A stretch of 10,615 bases of DNA, taken from contig CAJKKX010000035.1 of assembly GCA_905200565.1 (NCBI GenBank), positions 1 through 10,615 on the forward strand. The letters run 5' to 3'. Position 1 is the first letter of the stretch. Each line of letters starts with the position of its first letter. Source of the DNA: an uncultured Lachnospiraceae bacterium (GTDB lineage Bacteria; Bacillota_A; Clostridia; Lachnospirales; Lachnospiraceae). The translations under genes were made by a program, and so were the position numbers. The notes under the pieces were generated by a model that had not been told where the DNA came from, did no database searches, and was given only the letters and a program-made list of their open reading frames with translations. Of the stretch, positions 1 through 6,005 are shown in pieces.

Positions 1-654
1 GTGATGGCGGTGATGACAGTGGGCGCGCTCCTTTTGGGGGCGTTGACCCGCGCAAGCTACCGGCACGATGTGGCGGACGCGGCAAAATCACCGGATACAA
101 AGATTTTGTACCACAGCAAAGTTATTCTGTCGGGCGACAAAGAGGGGACTGGAACCTTCCAGGACTCGCTTTTTCAAGCGGATATCATCGTCCGCGCCGA
201 GGTAGCCGGGCCGGAAGAGTATCAATTCCAGGCGCTTCTGGTTCCGCTTCGGATCAAAGAGGTGCTTAAGGGTGATGTAAAGGCCGGCGATCTCATTGAT
301 TTTTACGAGATTTCCTTTTTCTCAAAGGCGGCAACAGGCAAGGTTACTTATTTTGACGTATCGCCCTTTAATCCGATGCAGCCAGGCAGGGAATACATTG
401 TATTTGCCAAAAAGATTATATTTCATCCTGCCTATCAGGCGCGGCTGGAGCGGGACGTTTACCGGGCGGCGAGCTTGGAAGCCTCCTACTTCCTGCCCGA
501 GATCACCGAGCCCCCTATCTTGGATGAAAGCGAGACAATCTATTTCCAGGATGTGAAGGAAAATGAATTCAATTGCTATTCAAAGGAACAACGGGATGCG
601 ATCAACCGCGTGAAAAGGGAGATCCTTTCCAGGCTAAATCTTCCAACGGCATAG
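1..654 (+). CDS. Uncharacterised membrane-anchored or secreted protein, possibly 5'-truncated
   Basis: I do not recognise a named family. The frame is open from base 1 (GTG ATG) to a TAG at 652-654, giving 217 residues, so the true start may lie outside the window. A short hydrophobic stretch near the N-terminus (about residues 2-16, rich in Val, Leu, Ala, Gly) looks like a signal peptide or membrane anchor, with no lipobox cysteine visible. Residues ~58-105 show alternating beta-type strands ending in 'EVLKGDVKAGDLIDF'. This layout (exposure to 'VLKGD..xGD.I') recurs in extracytoplasmic beta-domain proteins of Firmicutes. The C-terminus (about 185-217) is charged and probably helical. The gene converges on the metallophosphoesterase and is followed by two hairpins. 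The reading frame is convincing; function is unknown. Confidence 0.6.
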   Translation: MMAVMTVGALLLGALTRASYRHDVADAAKSPDTKILYHSKVILSGDKEGTGTFQDSLFQADIIVRAEVAGPEEYQFQALLVPLRIKEVLKGDVKAGDLIDFYEISFFSKAATGKVTYFDVSPFNPMQPGREYIVFAKKIIFHPAYQARLERDVYRAASLEASYFLPEITEPPILDESETIYFQDVKENEFNCYSKEQRDAINRVKREILSRLNLPTA

Positions 655-675
655 AAAAATTTGATCGTAAAACAA

Positions 676-716
676 GGCCGGCGGAGGCTTCTATTTCGTC
701 TCCGCCGGCCCTTTTA
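676..716 (+). terminator. Intrinsic terminator after the first gene
   Basis: A perfect 11-bp inverted repeat (676-686 with 700-710, arms GGCCGGCGGAG and CTCCGCCGGCC) encloses a 13-nt loop. A short CTTTT run follows at 711-715. It lies 21 nt past the stop of the + strand gene. The very GC-rich stem makes a terminator likely, although the T tract is short. Confidence 0.7.
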
Positions 717-747
717 GCCTGTTCATCTGTTCATGTGATAAAAATGA

Positions 748-786
748 TGCGAGGCGGGAGATGCATCTCCTGCCTCGCACGTTTTT
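748..786. terminator. Bidirectional terminator hairpin between convergent genes
   Basis: An almost perfect palindrome spans 748-779. Its arms pair over about 15 positions, with a single G-U pair at 756/771, around a central ATGCAT. On the + strand it is followed by CG and TTTTT (782-786). On the - strand it is followed by a TTTTT run (741-745 read in reverse) and lies 22 nt past the stop of the metallophosphoesterase gene. It could therefore stop transcripts from both sides. Confidence 0.7.
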
Positions 787-801
787 GTGGCATAAAGGGA
801 A

Positions 802-2226
802 TCAGTTTTGATCCGACCGGGCAATTATCAGCTGGTTGTCATCCCCCGTCCGGGTGTTGTACAAAAATGGCCGGATCCATTCTGCCAGCGGTTTTTCCGC
901 CAAAAACTTGGGCATGGGAATCGGGAGCATATGCAGCCTGTGCTCTAATTTTTTTAAATATGCCATGAGGATTTGGTATTCCATTGTATCCGGGTGATAA
1001 GGCGGGTTTCCGCTGCAAAAACATTCAATGATTTGAAAAACAGCGTCTTTCACATAGCGCTGCATGAGGGCGCCGTATTTTTCAGGGGGAATCTGATGGT
1101 ACCGTTTGCTCTTTTTGGCGAGCGCTGCAAAGGTAAGCTTATCAAAATACCGGGCTGGAATTTTCAGCAGCGGCAGCAGAAGCCTGACCGGCCGGGAGGA
1201 AACATCCAGCATGGAGGCGAGCTTGCGCGTGTCGTGTGCAGCTGCTTCCAGAAATGACCGGTATACCGCAGTAAAATGGTGCTTTCTAAAATATTCGGCA
1301 TAGGTTAGCCCTTCCATATCCCAATGCGGAACGTGAACGATCGGGAGAGAGGAGATCAAAATCTTACCAGCATCAAACTGAATTTTTCGGATACAAGCGC
1401 CGGCGCCAACCAGGGATGCAGTTGACACGTCGTAGATCTCATTGCCCCGTGCAGAGGTGAGCTTTGTGATATTCTGCTGATGGGTGTGCGCGGTTAAAAA
1501 GAGCTGAATGCCGGCGTCCGCCAATCGGGCGGCGAGCTCTTTGCCGCCATGGATCACATCGTAGCCGGGAATATGCTCCAAAAGCTCAAATGGATAAAGC
1601 AATGGGTGGTGTGACATGGCGAACAGGTAATCCCCGCTCTCCTTGGCGGCCTTGATCTGCTCAAAAATCCAATGGAGGCAATCCTCAGAAAAGCCGATGA
1701 AAGAGCGCCCGTTGCCATCGTCGTTTAACGCGAGCAGGCGGATACCCTCCCCCAGCTTTACACAGTAGGACATGCTTTGTTGATGGATGCTGAGCGCGTC
1801 ATTGGGGCCGAACTCCGCATAGAGCGAGCGAAGGTCATCCCGGTGCGTCGCCTCCACCGGCGTTGGTTCGGTTCCGCTGAAACGCATCGCCCGGAAGAAA
1901 TCATTTTCATCGTAGCCTTTGCCGATGTAGTCATGGGTAGCCGTCGTCACATAAACCCTTTTCCCGGCCCGGCGCAGTGCCTGAAGGCGCTCGATGAATT
2001 CCATATGGCAGATTTTTTCGCCGCAGTTGATCAGGTCGCCTGGGATTAGGATAATATCAGTATCGCCGCACTGTGCCATAAAATCAAACGCAGCGTCAAT
2101 AATGGCTGGGGATTCCTTTAAACAGATTTGATCGCCCTGCTCCCGGAGTAGGTAAGCGCGGCTATCCGGCTCATAAATTTGAGGGGAGAAATAGTGCGGG
2201 TCAGCAATTAAAAATACACGAAGCAT
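802..2226 (-). CDS. Calcineurin-like metallophosphoesterase with C-terminal extension
   Basis: This is a predicted metal-dependent phosphoesterase of the calcineurin-like superfamily; the substrate is unknown. In 474 residues the metal-site motifs appear in order: D-x-H at D9/H11, GD at 63-64, a GNHD-like motif reading ATHD at 96-99, HH at 206-207, and a GHxH-like motif reading AHTH at 246-249. The Asn of GNHD is replaced by Thr97 and the Gly of GHxH by Ala246. Residues from about 300 to 474 form a probably helical extension that I do not recognise. I chose the ATG at 2226 because AAAGGGG lies 7 nt upstream (2234-2240); a longer frame begins with TTG at 2244 but has no comparable site. It lies 24 nt behind the DUF4474 gene and is probably co-transcribed with it. 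No signal peptide is visible, so a cytoplasmic location is likely. Confidence 0.88.
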   Translation of the reverse strand: MLRVFLIADPHYFSPQIYEPDSRAYLLREQGDQICLKESPAIIDAAFDFMAQCGDTDIILIPGDLINCGEKICHMEFIERLQALRRAGKRVYVTTATHDYIGKGYDENDFFRAMRFSGTEPTPVEATHRDDLRSLYAEFGPNDALSIHQQSMSYCVKLGEGIRLLALNDDGNGRSFIGFSEDCLHWIFEQIKAAKESGDYLFAMSHHPLLYPFELLEHIPGYDVIHGGKELAARLADAGIQLFLTAHTHQQNITKLTSARGNEIYDVSTASLVGAGACIRKIQFDAGKILISSLPIVHVPHWDMEGLTYAEYFRKHHFTAVYRSFLEAAAHDTRKLASMLDVSSRPVRLLLPLLKIPARYFDKLTFAALAKKSKRYHQIPPEKYGALMQRYVKDAVFQIIECFCSGNPPYHPDTMEYQILMAYLKKLEHRLHMLPIPMPKFLAEKPLAEWIRPFLYNTRTGDDNQLIIARSDQN

Positions 2227-2250
2227 TGCGCCGCCCCTTTCCAAAAATAA

Positions 2251-3336
2251 TTAGTATGCAAAGCAAACAACATTTCCGTCCAACGTATAGGTTTCGTTGC
2301 GGACATAGCCTTCGCCCTCCAGCGCGGTCAGGAAGGCGTCCCGCATTTCTGCATTGGGGAATTCAACCCTTGCTTCAACGGCGACTTCCTCCGGCTCACA
2401 CATATAGCAGAAGATGAATCCGGTCTGCCACCATGTTTTTTCCATCTCACGCTTGAATTTGTATTTTCCATTGTGATAGAGCGTCATTTCCATCGGGATC
2501 ATTTTCTCATCCGGGATAGTGTTGTAAAAATCATCCGTCAGGGTCGAACCGGGCTCACGGTAATAAAGCCCCATCTCCGCGCCAGTAGCGCACCAGAGGT
2601 ATTCGCCTTTCCACACCTGAAGCATCCATTCGTAACCGTCGTAGTCAAATTGAAACCGCTTGGTGTCAAGATAATAGCCGAAATGGGGCGCAATCTGATC
2701 ATATAGCTCGCAGTAGCCGAGCTTGCGCATCCATGGGTCGTGCGCGGAAAAATAGATGCCCTGCGTTGCGTCGTAATCAAAGCCGATGGCCACGATGCCG
2801 CGCTGCCCGTCATCTCGAAAAACATTGCGGTCTTCATCGTAAACGATATTGATATCAAAATAATCATTGTCGCTCAACCACTGATAAAAGGGCTGCGCAA
2901 ACGCCACAAGCTTTGGGTTTTGGGAGGACATAAATTTGCCGTTGAGCGTCAGCTCAACAATTTCCCAAAATTGTGGGCCCAGATCAGCAAGAGAGGGCTT
3001 ATCCGCCGCATCCGGTTCGGTGGTAGGCTCCCCCTGCTGTGCCGATGAGGGAACCGCTTTTGCAGGCGTTTGTCGGGGCGCGTCAGTTTTCACGGCTGTG
3101 GCTTCTTTTTGCGCTGTGGGCTGTGGTTCTTCCGGATCAGCTTTTATCGGGAGGGTTGATTTTGCAGGATCGGGGATAGGCGGCTTTTGCGTTTCTTCCT
3201 CTTTAGGCGCCTGCTGCACCTGCTGTGTTTTTGTGGATTGCTGCGATACAGCCACGGGGGCGGATGGTGTGGGTGCGGCGAGTAGTATTGCCGCCGCCAG
3301 CAGTGCGGAGAGCGCTCTCATGATCCATGCTGTCAT
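2251..3336 (-). CDS. Exported DUF4474-domain protein with Pro/Gln/Glu-rich linker
   Basis: This protein of unknown function has 361 residues. An N-terminal hydrophobic stretch (about 5-22) looks like a signal peptide or anchor, without a lipobox cysteine. Residues ~31-115 form a low-complexity linker rich in Pro, Gln, Glu, Lys, Thr and Ala, as found in cell-surface proteins. Residues ~186-335 match my recollection of DUF4474 (Clostridia): 'DPWMRKLGYCELYD' near 200-213, 'FDYDGYEWMLQVWKGEY' at 230-246, 'GAEMGLYY' at 252-259 and a WWQTGF motif near 302-307. The ATG at 3336 has an excellent GAGGAAAGGA ribosome site about 8 nt upstream. A promoter lies just upstream. The metallophosphoesterase follows 24 nt downstream, so the two probably form an operon. 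The family name comes from memory of the motif pattern and not from a search. Confidence 0.85.
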   Translation of the reverse strand: MTAWIMRALSALLAAAILLAAPTPSAPVAVSQQSTKTQQVQQAPKEEETQKPPIPDPAKSTLPIKADPEEPQPTAQKEATAVKTDAPRQTPAKAVPSSAQQGEPTTEPDAADKPSLADLGPQFWEIVELTLNGKFMSSQNPKLVAFAQPFYQWLSDNDYFDINIVYDEDRNVFRDDGQRGIVAIGFDYDATQGIYFSAHDPWMRKLGYCELYDQIAPHFGYYLDTKRFQFDYDGYEWMLQVWKGEYLWCATGAEMGLYYREPGSTLTDDFYNTIPDEKMIPMEMTLYHNGKYKFKREMEKTWWQTGFIFCYMCEPEEVAVEARVEFPNAEMRDAFLTALEGEGYVRNETYTLDGNVVCFAY

Positions 3337-3388
3337 TTTTATCGATTCCTTTCCTCAAAACGACCAAATTGGTGAATAATTGACTTCT

Positions 3389-3417
3389 ATTATAATTGAT
3401 TTCCGCATATTTGGAAA
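3389..3417 (-). promoter_or_regulatory. Sigma-A-type promoter for the DUF4474/metallophosphoesterase operon
   Basis: On the - strand a -35-like TTTCCA (3412-3417) and a perfect -10 TATAAT (3389-3394) are separated by exactly 17 bp. They lie about 50 bp upstream of the DUF4474 start codon, in an AT-rich pocket of an otherwise GC-rich block. The -10 lies in the palindrome ATTATAAT, so a TATAAT also reads on the + strand at 3391-3396. That copy has only a weak -35 (TTGGTG at 3369-3374, 16 bp away) for the divergent gene. Confidence 0.6.
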
Positions 3418-3444
3418 GCAGAACCTTTTTTAGCCTGCTTTTTT
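3413..3444 (+). terminator. Weak hairpin plus T run in the divergent intergenic region
   Basis: AAAGCAG (3415-3421) pairs perfectly with CTGCTTT (3435-3441), with two further G-U pairs possible outside. The loop is 13 nt and a run of six T ends at 3444. On the + strand this resembles a weak intrinsic terminator or attenuator ahead of the DUF4163/DUF3298 gene. The stem has only three G-C pairs, so it may be insignificant. Confidence 0.3.
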
Positions 3445-3474
3445 GTGGACACCTGGATACCGGATACATAGGAT

Positions 3475-3517
3475 AAAGGAGATCATATTTTTTATGGAAG
3501 GGTGCGTAAATGGATGA
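3475..3517 (+). promoter_or_regulatory. Strong ribosome site with a seven-codon mini-frame ahead of the DUF4163/DUF3298 gene
   Basis: The best Shine-Dalgarno match in this region, AAAGGAGAT (3475-3483), stands before an ATG at 3494 that opens a seven-codon frame (MEGCVNG) ending in TGA at 3515-3517. That stop overlaps an in-frame ATG of the downstream gene at 3514-3516 (ATGA), a layout typical of translational coupling. A weaker GAAGGG (3497-3502) could serve the downstream ATG directly. Whether the mini-frame is translated is unknown. Confidence 0.35.
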
Positions 3518-4188
3518 ATCAGAATTTACCTGCTGCGGTCATTCAGAGCTTTACCATGCAAAACACAATGTTTTCACAGAGAAAGGCAGTCCTGCATTGG
3601 CGGATTGTTTTTCCGCAGTTTTTTTCTCAGCGTTTTGCTCAACAAGCGCGCCAGATCAACAACCATTATAGGGGGGAAGCGCTGCAACGCCGGCAGTTTG
3701 CCACATCGCAGCTCTATCCTGCTGCGGTCAGAAAGCAGCAAATGGGAGGCGTTGCACTGCCTTATGAATTGGAAAACACGTTTAACGTAACTTTGAACCG
3801 TGCCTGTATCGTCAGCCTGTATACGGATGAATATCAGTTTACAGGCGGCGCGCACGGTATGACGGTGCGCACGGCGGATAACTGGAACCTTCGCACGGGC
3901 AGGCGCTTTGCGCTATGCGACCTGTTTCCAAGGCATCGCGATTGCAGGCAAATGATCCTTCGGCAGATCATCACTCAGATCGCGCGGGACCCTTCCTCCT
4001 ATTTTGATAATTACAGAGAGTTGGTGGTACAGAATTTTGATCCAAGGCGATTTTATTTGACGCAGGATGCAGTCATGGTTTATTTTGGGCTGTATGAAAT
4101 CGCGCCGTATTCCTCCGGCATGCCTGTTTTCGCCATCCCTTATGAGGTGGATCCAGCCTTTGTCATTTGCCGGGAGAGGGAATCCTAG
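3502..4188 (+). CDS. DUF4163/DUF3298 (RsiV-like) domain protein
   Basis: This protein has up to 228 residues. DUF4163-like sequence begins around residue 17 ('FTMQNTM', then 'FPQF' at 37-40, 'INNHY' at 52-56). The DUF3298-like part contains TGGAHG at 114-119, 'NWNLRTGRRFALCDLFP' at 127-143, and the characteristic 'YEIAPYSSG' at 198-206 followed by IPY at 212-214. These domains occur in anti-sigma factor RsiV and in the peptidoglycan deacetylase PdaC. This copy has no transmembrane segment or signal peptide, as in a short stand-alone clostridial form I recall, so a sigma-factor role is not supported. The start is uncertain: GTG 3502 gives the longest frame but has a poorly placed ribosome site, and ATG 3514 (residue 5) overlaps the stop of an upstream mini-frame. 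It is transcribed divergently from the DUF4474 gene. Confidence 0.82.
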   Translation: MRKWMNQNLPAAVIQSFTMQNTMFSQRKAVLHWRIVFPQFFSQRFAQQARQINNHYRGEALQRRQFATSQLYPAAVRKQQMGGVALPYELENTFNVTLNRACIVSLYTDEYQFTGGAHGMTVRTADNWNLRTGRRFALCDLFPRHRDCRQMILRQIITQIARDPSSYFDNYRELVVQNFDPRRFYLTQDAVMVYFGLYEIAPYSSGMPVFAIPYEVDPAFVICRERES

Positions 4189-4451
4189 ATCAGGAACACA
4201 TCTGTGTAGGAAGGCAGGATTCCATTGCAACGGTTGGCCGGAGCCGATCACAAAAATGCGAAATAGAATAATGGTAGGGCTGGATATGGAGTTTTAAAAG
4301 AGAAGGGTCTATTAAAGCTCGCTCAGAGATAAAATTGCAGAGCCATCCCGGCGGAATCAAACATCCGTTTGCAGAAATACACATGGAACGGCCCCAAATG
4401 GGCACGGATTTCACAGAAAAGATACATGCAGGCGCCGAAAGATAGTAGAAT
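4189..4451. other. Intergenic stretch without a convincing gene
   Basis: The sequence between the DUF4163/DUF3298 gene and the ROK kinase holds only short frames on either strand. None has both a good ribosome site and a recognisable product. A + strand frame ending near 4443 is open for about 55 codons but has no start codon before 4383. No tRNA, repeat array or clear riboswitch fold is visible. Confidence 0.5.
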
Positions 4452-4495
4452 GGAGCGGGAAGCTTATTATAGCAAACTTCCCGCTCCGTTCTTTT
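4452..4495. terminator. Hairpin overlapping the 3' end of the ROK kinase gene
   Basis: GGAGCGGGAAG (4452-4462) pairs perfectly over 11 bp with CTTCCCGCTCC (4477-4487) around a 14-nt loop that contains the kinase stop codon (4467-4469). On the + strand it is followed by GTTCTTTT (4488-4495), a fair terminator for + transcription from the DUF4163/DUF3298 gene. On the - strand the downstream bases are only moderately T-rich. It is probably a shared terminator between convergent genes. Confidence 0.55.
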
Positions 4496-5393
4496 CGCCA
4501 GTCAGCTGAGCGGCTGCCCAATAAGCCCCCATCAAGCCCGCTGTGTTTCCAAGCTGCGCAGGCACAAGAGCAATATCACGGTAGCTTGGCATCAGCCGGG
4601 CGTCCAGTGCTTGCTTTAGGCGCGGCAGGAGATAGGGCTCCTTCATAATCCCTCCGCCGAGCACGATGCGCTCCGGATCAAGGCTGTAGGCCAGCCCGGC
4701 GAGGCCGATGGCAATTTCTCCAATCCAGCTGTCGACCAATTGCACAATCGCTTGATTTCCATGATGCAAGAGGGCAAAAAGCTCCCGCCCGTTGACCGGA
4801 TGGCCCAAAAGTGATTCGGCTTCCCTGGTTAGCGCGCGTGTGGAGGCATAGGTTTCATAGCAGCCTTCTCCTCCGCAAGTGCATTTGCGCCCTCCAGCAT
4901 GTGTTACGATGTGGCCGAATTCCCCGGCCGCGCCGTGAAAGCCGGTGTAGAGCTCGCCATTGAGAATGGCCGCGCCCCCGATTCCAGTGCCATAAGTCAG
5001 GCACAAAAAATGCTGGCAGCCGCGCCCCGCGCCAAAGTGCGCTTCGCCTAAAGCGGCGGCGTTGACGTCGTTTTCCACCGCTACCGGCACGCCGAATGCC
5101 TCTTCTAATAAGGAGCGTACCGGCGTGCCGGTATAGCGGGGCACATTATCCGTCGCATACCGGATACCGCCCGTTTGGCGGTCAACCTGGCCGCAGGGGC
5201 TTACGCCGATCCGTTCAAAGGCGGGGAGCGCGCGCAAAAGCGCCTGAACAGTTTCCATCAGAGCTGTGCCGCCTAAATGTGCATTGGTTGGCGCTTCTTT
5301 GGTGAATTGCGGCGTTTGTGCGCCGGCAGGAAGAAACCCGTATTTGATATTGGTGCCGCCGATGTCAACAACGGCAGTATTACAACTGTTCAT
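4467..5393 (-). CDS. nanK: ROK-family sugar kinase, probable N-acetylmannosamine kinase
   Basis: This is a ROK-family kinase, predicted to phosphorylate ManNAc to ManNAc-6-phosphate with ATP in the cytoplasm. In 308 residues it shows the phosphate-binding DIGGTNIK at 10-17, END at 107-109 with likely catalytic base Asp109, GTGIGG at 135-140, GEFGH at 157-161, and the ROK zinc signature CTCGGEGC at 171-178 with His161, Cys171, Cys173 and Cys178 as likely ligands. The length is normal. The ATG (5391-5393) overlaps the upstream TGA as ATGA, and GGAGG at 5398-5402 provides the ribosome site, so translation is probably coupled. The upstream frame ends with a NanE-like tail, which favours NanK over glucokinase. 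ROK substrate cannot be read from motifs alone: family assignment is strong, substrate moderate. Confidence 0.85.
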   Translation of the reverse strand: MNSCNTAVVDIGGTNIKYGFLPAGAQTPQFTKEAPTNAHLGGTALMETVQALLRALPAFERIGVSPCGQVDRQTGGIRYATDNVPRYTGTPVRSLLEEAFGVPVAVENDVNAAALGEAHFGAGRGCQHFLCLTYGTGIGGAAILNGELYTGFHGAAGEFGHIVTHAGGRKCTCGGEGCYETYASTRALTREAESLLGHPVNGRELFALLHHGNQAIVQLVDSWIGEIAIGLAGLAYSLDPERIVLGGGIMKEPYLLPRLKQALDARLMPSYRDIALVPAQLGNTAGLMGAYWAAAQLTGEKNGAGSLL

Positions 5394-5482
5394 AAAACCT
5401 CCACAAAGCGTTTGGTAATCTCCTGCGGCCTGGTGATTGCTCCGCCGACCACGGCGCAGAAAGCCCCCGCGTCAAGCGCCTG
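5390..5482 (-). pseudogene. nanE: 3' fragment of nanE (ManNAc-6-phosphate 2-epimerase) joined in frame to yebC
   Basis: The last ~24 codons of the chimeric frame (residues 165-187 plus stop) encode a tail containing '[18 protein letters not shown]'. This is characteristic of the C-terminus of NanE, which interconverts ManNAc-6-phosphate and GlcNAc-6-phosphate. No YebC protein I know ends this way. The fragment is GC-rich like the left block and overlaps the kinase start by ATGA, the expected nanE-nanK arrangement. The remaining ~200 residues of NanE are absent; yebC sequence stands in their place. The left boundary of the fragment is uncertain within the shared stretch at about 5462-5482. Confidence 0.8.
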
Positions 5483-5953
5483 CATCATCAGATCATCCGC
5501 ATCCCCTTCATATTCTTCTTTGTCGATAATGATCTGTCCTTTTTTATCAAACATAAAAGATACGCATCCCGGTGTTCCCACATTTCCGCTTCCTTTAGTA
5601 AATGCGCTCTTTACATTAGATGCCGTACGATTCTTATTGTCAGTAAGTGTCTCTACAATGATTGCCGTTCCATTCGGACCATATCCCTCATATGTAATAT
5701 GCTCATAATTAGCAGAATTGGCATCGCCTGCCGCTTTCTTAATACTTCTGTCAATGGTGTCATTGGGCATATTATTCGCTTTCGCCTTTGCAATCACATC
5801 GCGGAGACGGCTGTTATTCGCAGGATCTGCACTTCCGCCTTCCTTTACCGCAACAGCAAGCTCTTTCCCGATCTTCGTAAAAATCTTTCCCTTTGCGGCA
5901 TCATTTCTCTCTTTCTTATGCTTAATATTGGCAAATTTTGAATGTCCTGACAT
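5390..5953 (-). CDS. yebC: YebC/TACO1-family protein, truncated and fused to a NanE tail
   Basis: Residues 1 to ~164 are a clear YebC: it opens with '[19 protein letters not shown]' and continues with '[18 protein letters not shown]' at 60-76 and '[19 protein letters not shown]' at 88-106. YebC-family proteins were long called transcriptional regulators, and some members (YebC2, TACO1) relieve ribosome stalling at polyproline. Family members are about 240 residues; here YebC sequence stops after the Ala-Leu-Asp-Ala-Gly-Ala stretch at 159-164 and the C-terminal ~80 residues are replaced by 23 NanE-like residues. The start at 5953 has AAGGAGAGA (5961-5969) 7 nt upstream. It lies 52 nt behind the CBS/CorC gene. 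As written the product would lack its third domain and is unlikely to be a normal YebC. The join is probably artefactual (see findings). Confidence 0.85.
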   Translation of the reverse strand: MSGHSKFANIKHKKERNDAAKGKIFTKIGKELAVAVKEGGSADPANNSRLRDVIAKAKANNMPNDTIDRSIKKAAGDANSANYEHITYEGYGPNGTAIIVETLTDNKNRTASNVKSAFTKGSGNVGTPGCVSFMFDKKGQIIIDKEEYEGDADDLMMQALDAGAFCAVVGGAITRPQEITKRFVEVL

Positions 5954-6005
5954 GTCTTGATCTCTCCTTGTATCTTCCTAATTTTTACTCACACTTTCTA
6001 TCTTA

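Noticed and set aside
2936..3379. A 147-codon + strand frame opposite the DUF4474 gene
   Set aside because: It lies antisense to the Pro/Gln/Lys linker and signal region and is rich in Cys, Ser, Gly and Ala, as expected from reading low-complexity sequence on the other strand. It has no recognisable domain.
3455..3475. Short repeats of GGATA(C) with a 7-bp period upstream of the DUF4163/DUF3298 gene
   Set aside because: There are only two exact GGATAC copies and a partial third, too short to separate from chance and with no matching array elsewhere.
3502..4188. Calling the DUF4163/DUF3298 protein an RsiV-type anti-sigma factor
   Set aside because: It lacks a transmembrane segment and an N-terminal anti-sigma region, and no sigma-factor gene is adjacent.
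4190..4414. A 74-codon - strand frame in the gene-free stretch before the ROK kinase
   Set aside because: It has no ribosome site, no recognisable product and a composition typical of random translation.
5390..5953. Reading the yebC-nanE frame as a genuine functional domain fusion
   Set aside because: Only the last ~24 residues of NanE are present, without its barrel or active site, and YebC loses its third domain. Together with the composition break this fits a join artefact or a broken gene better than a working fusion.
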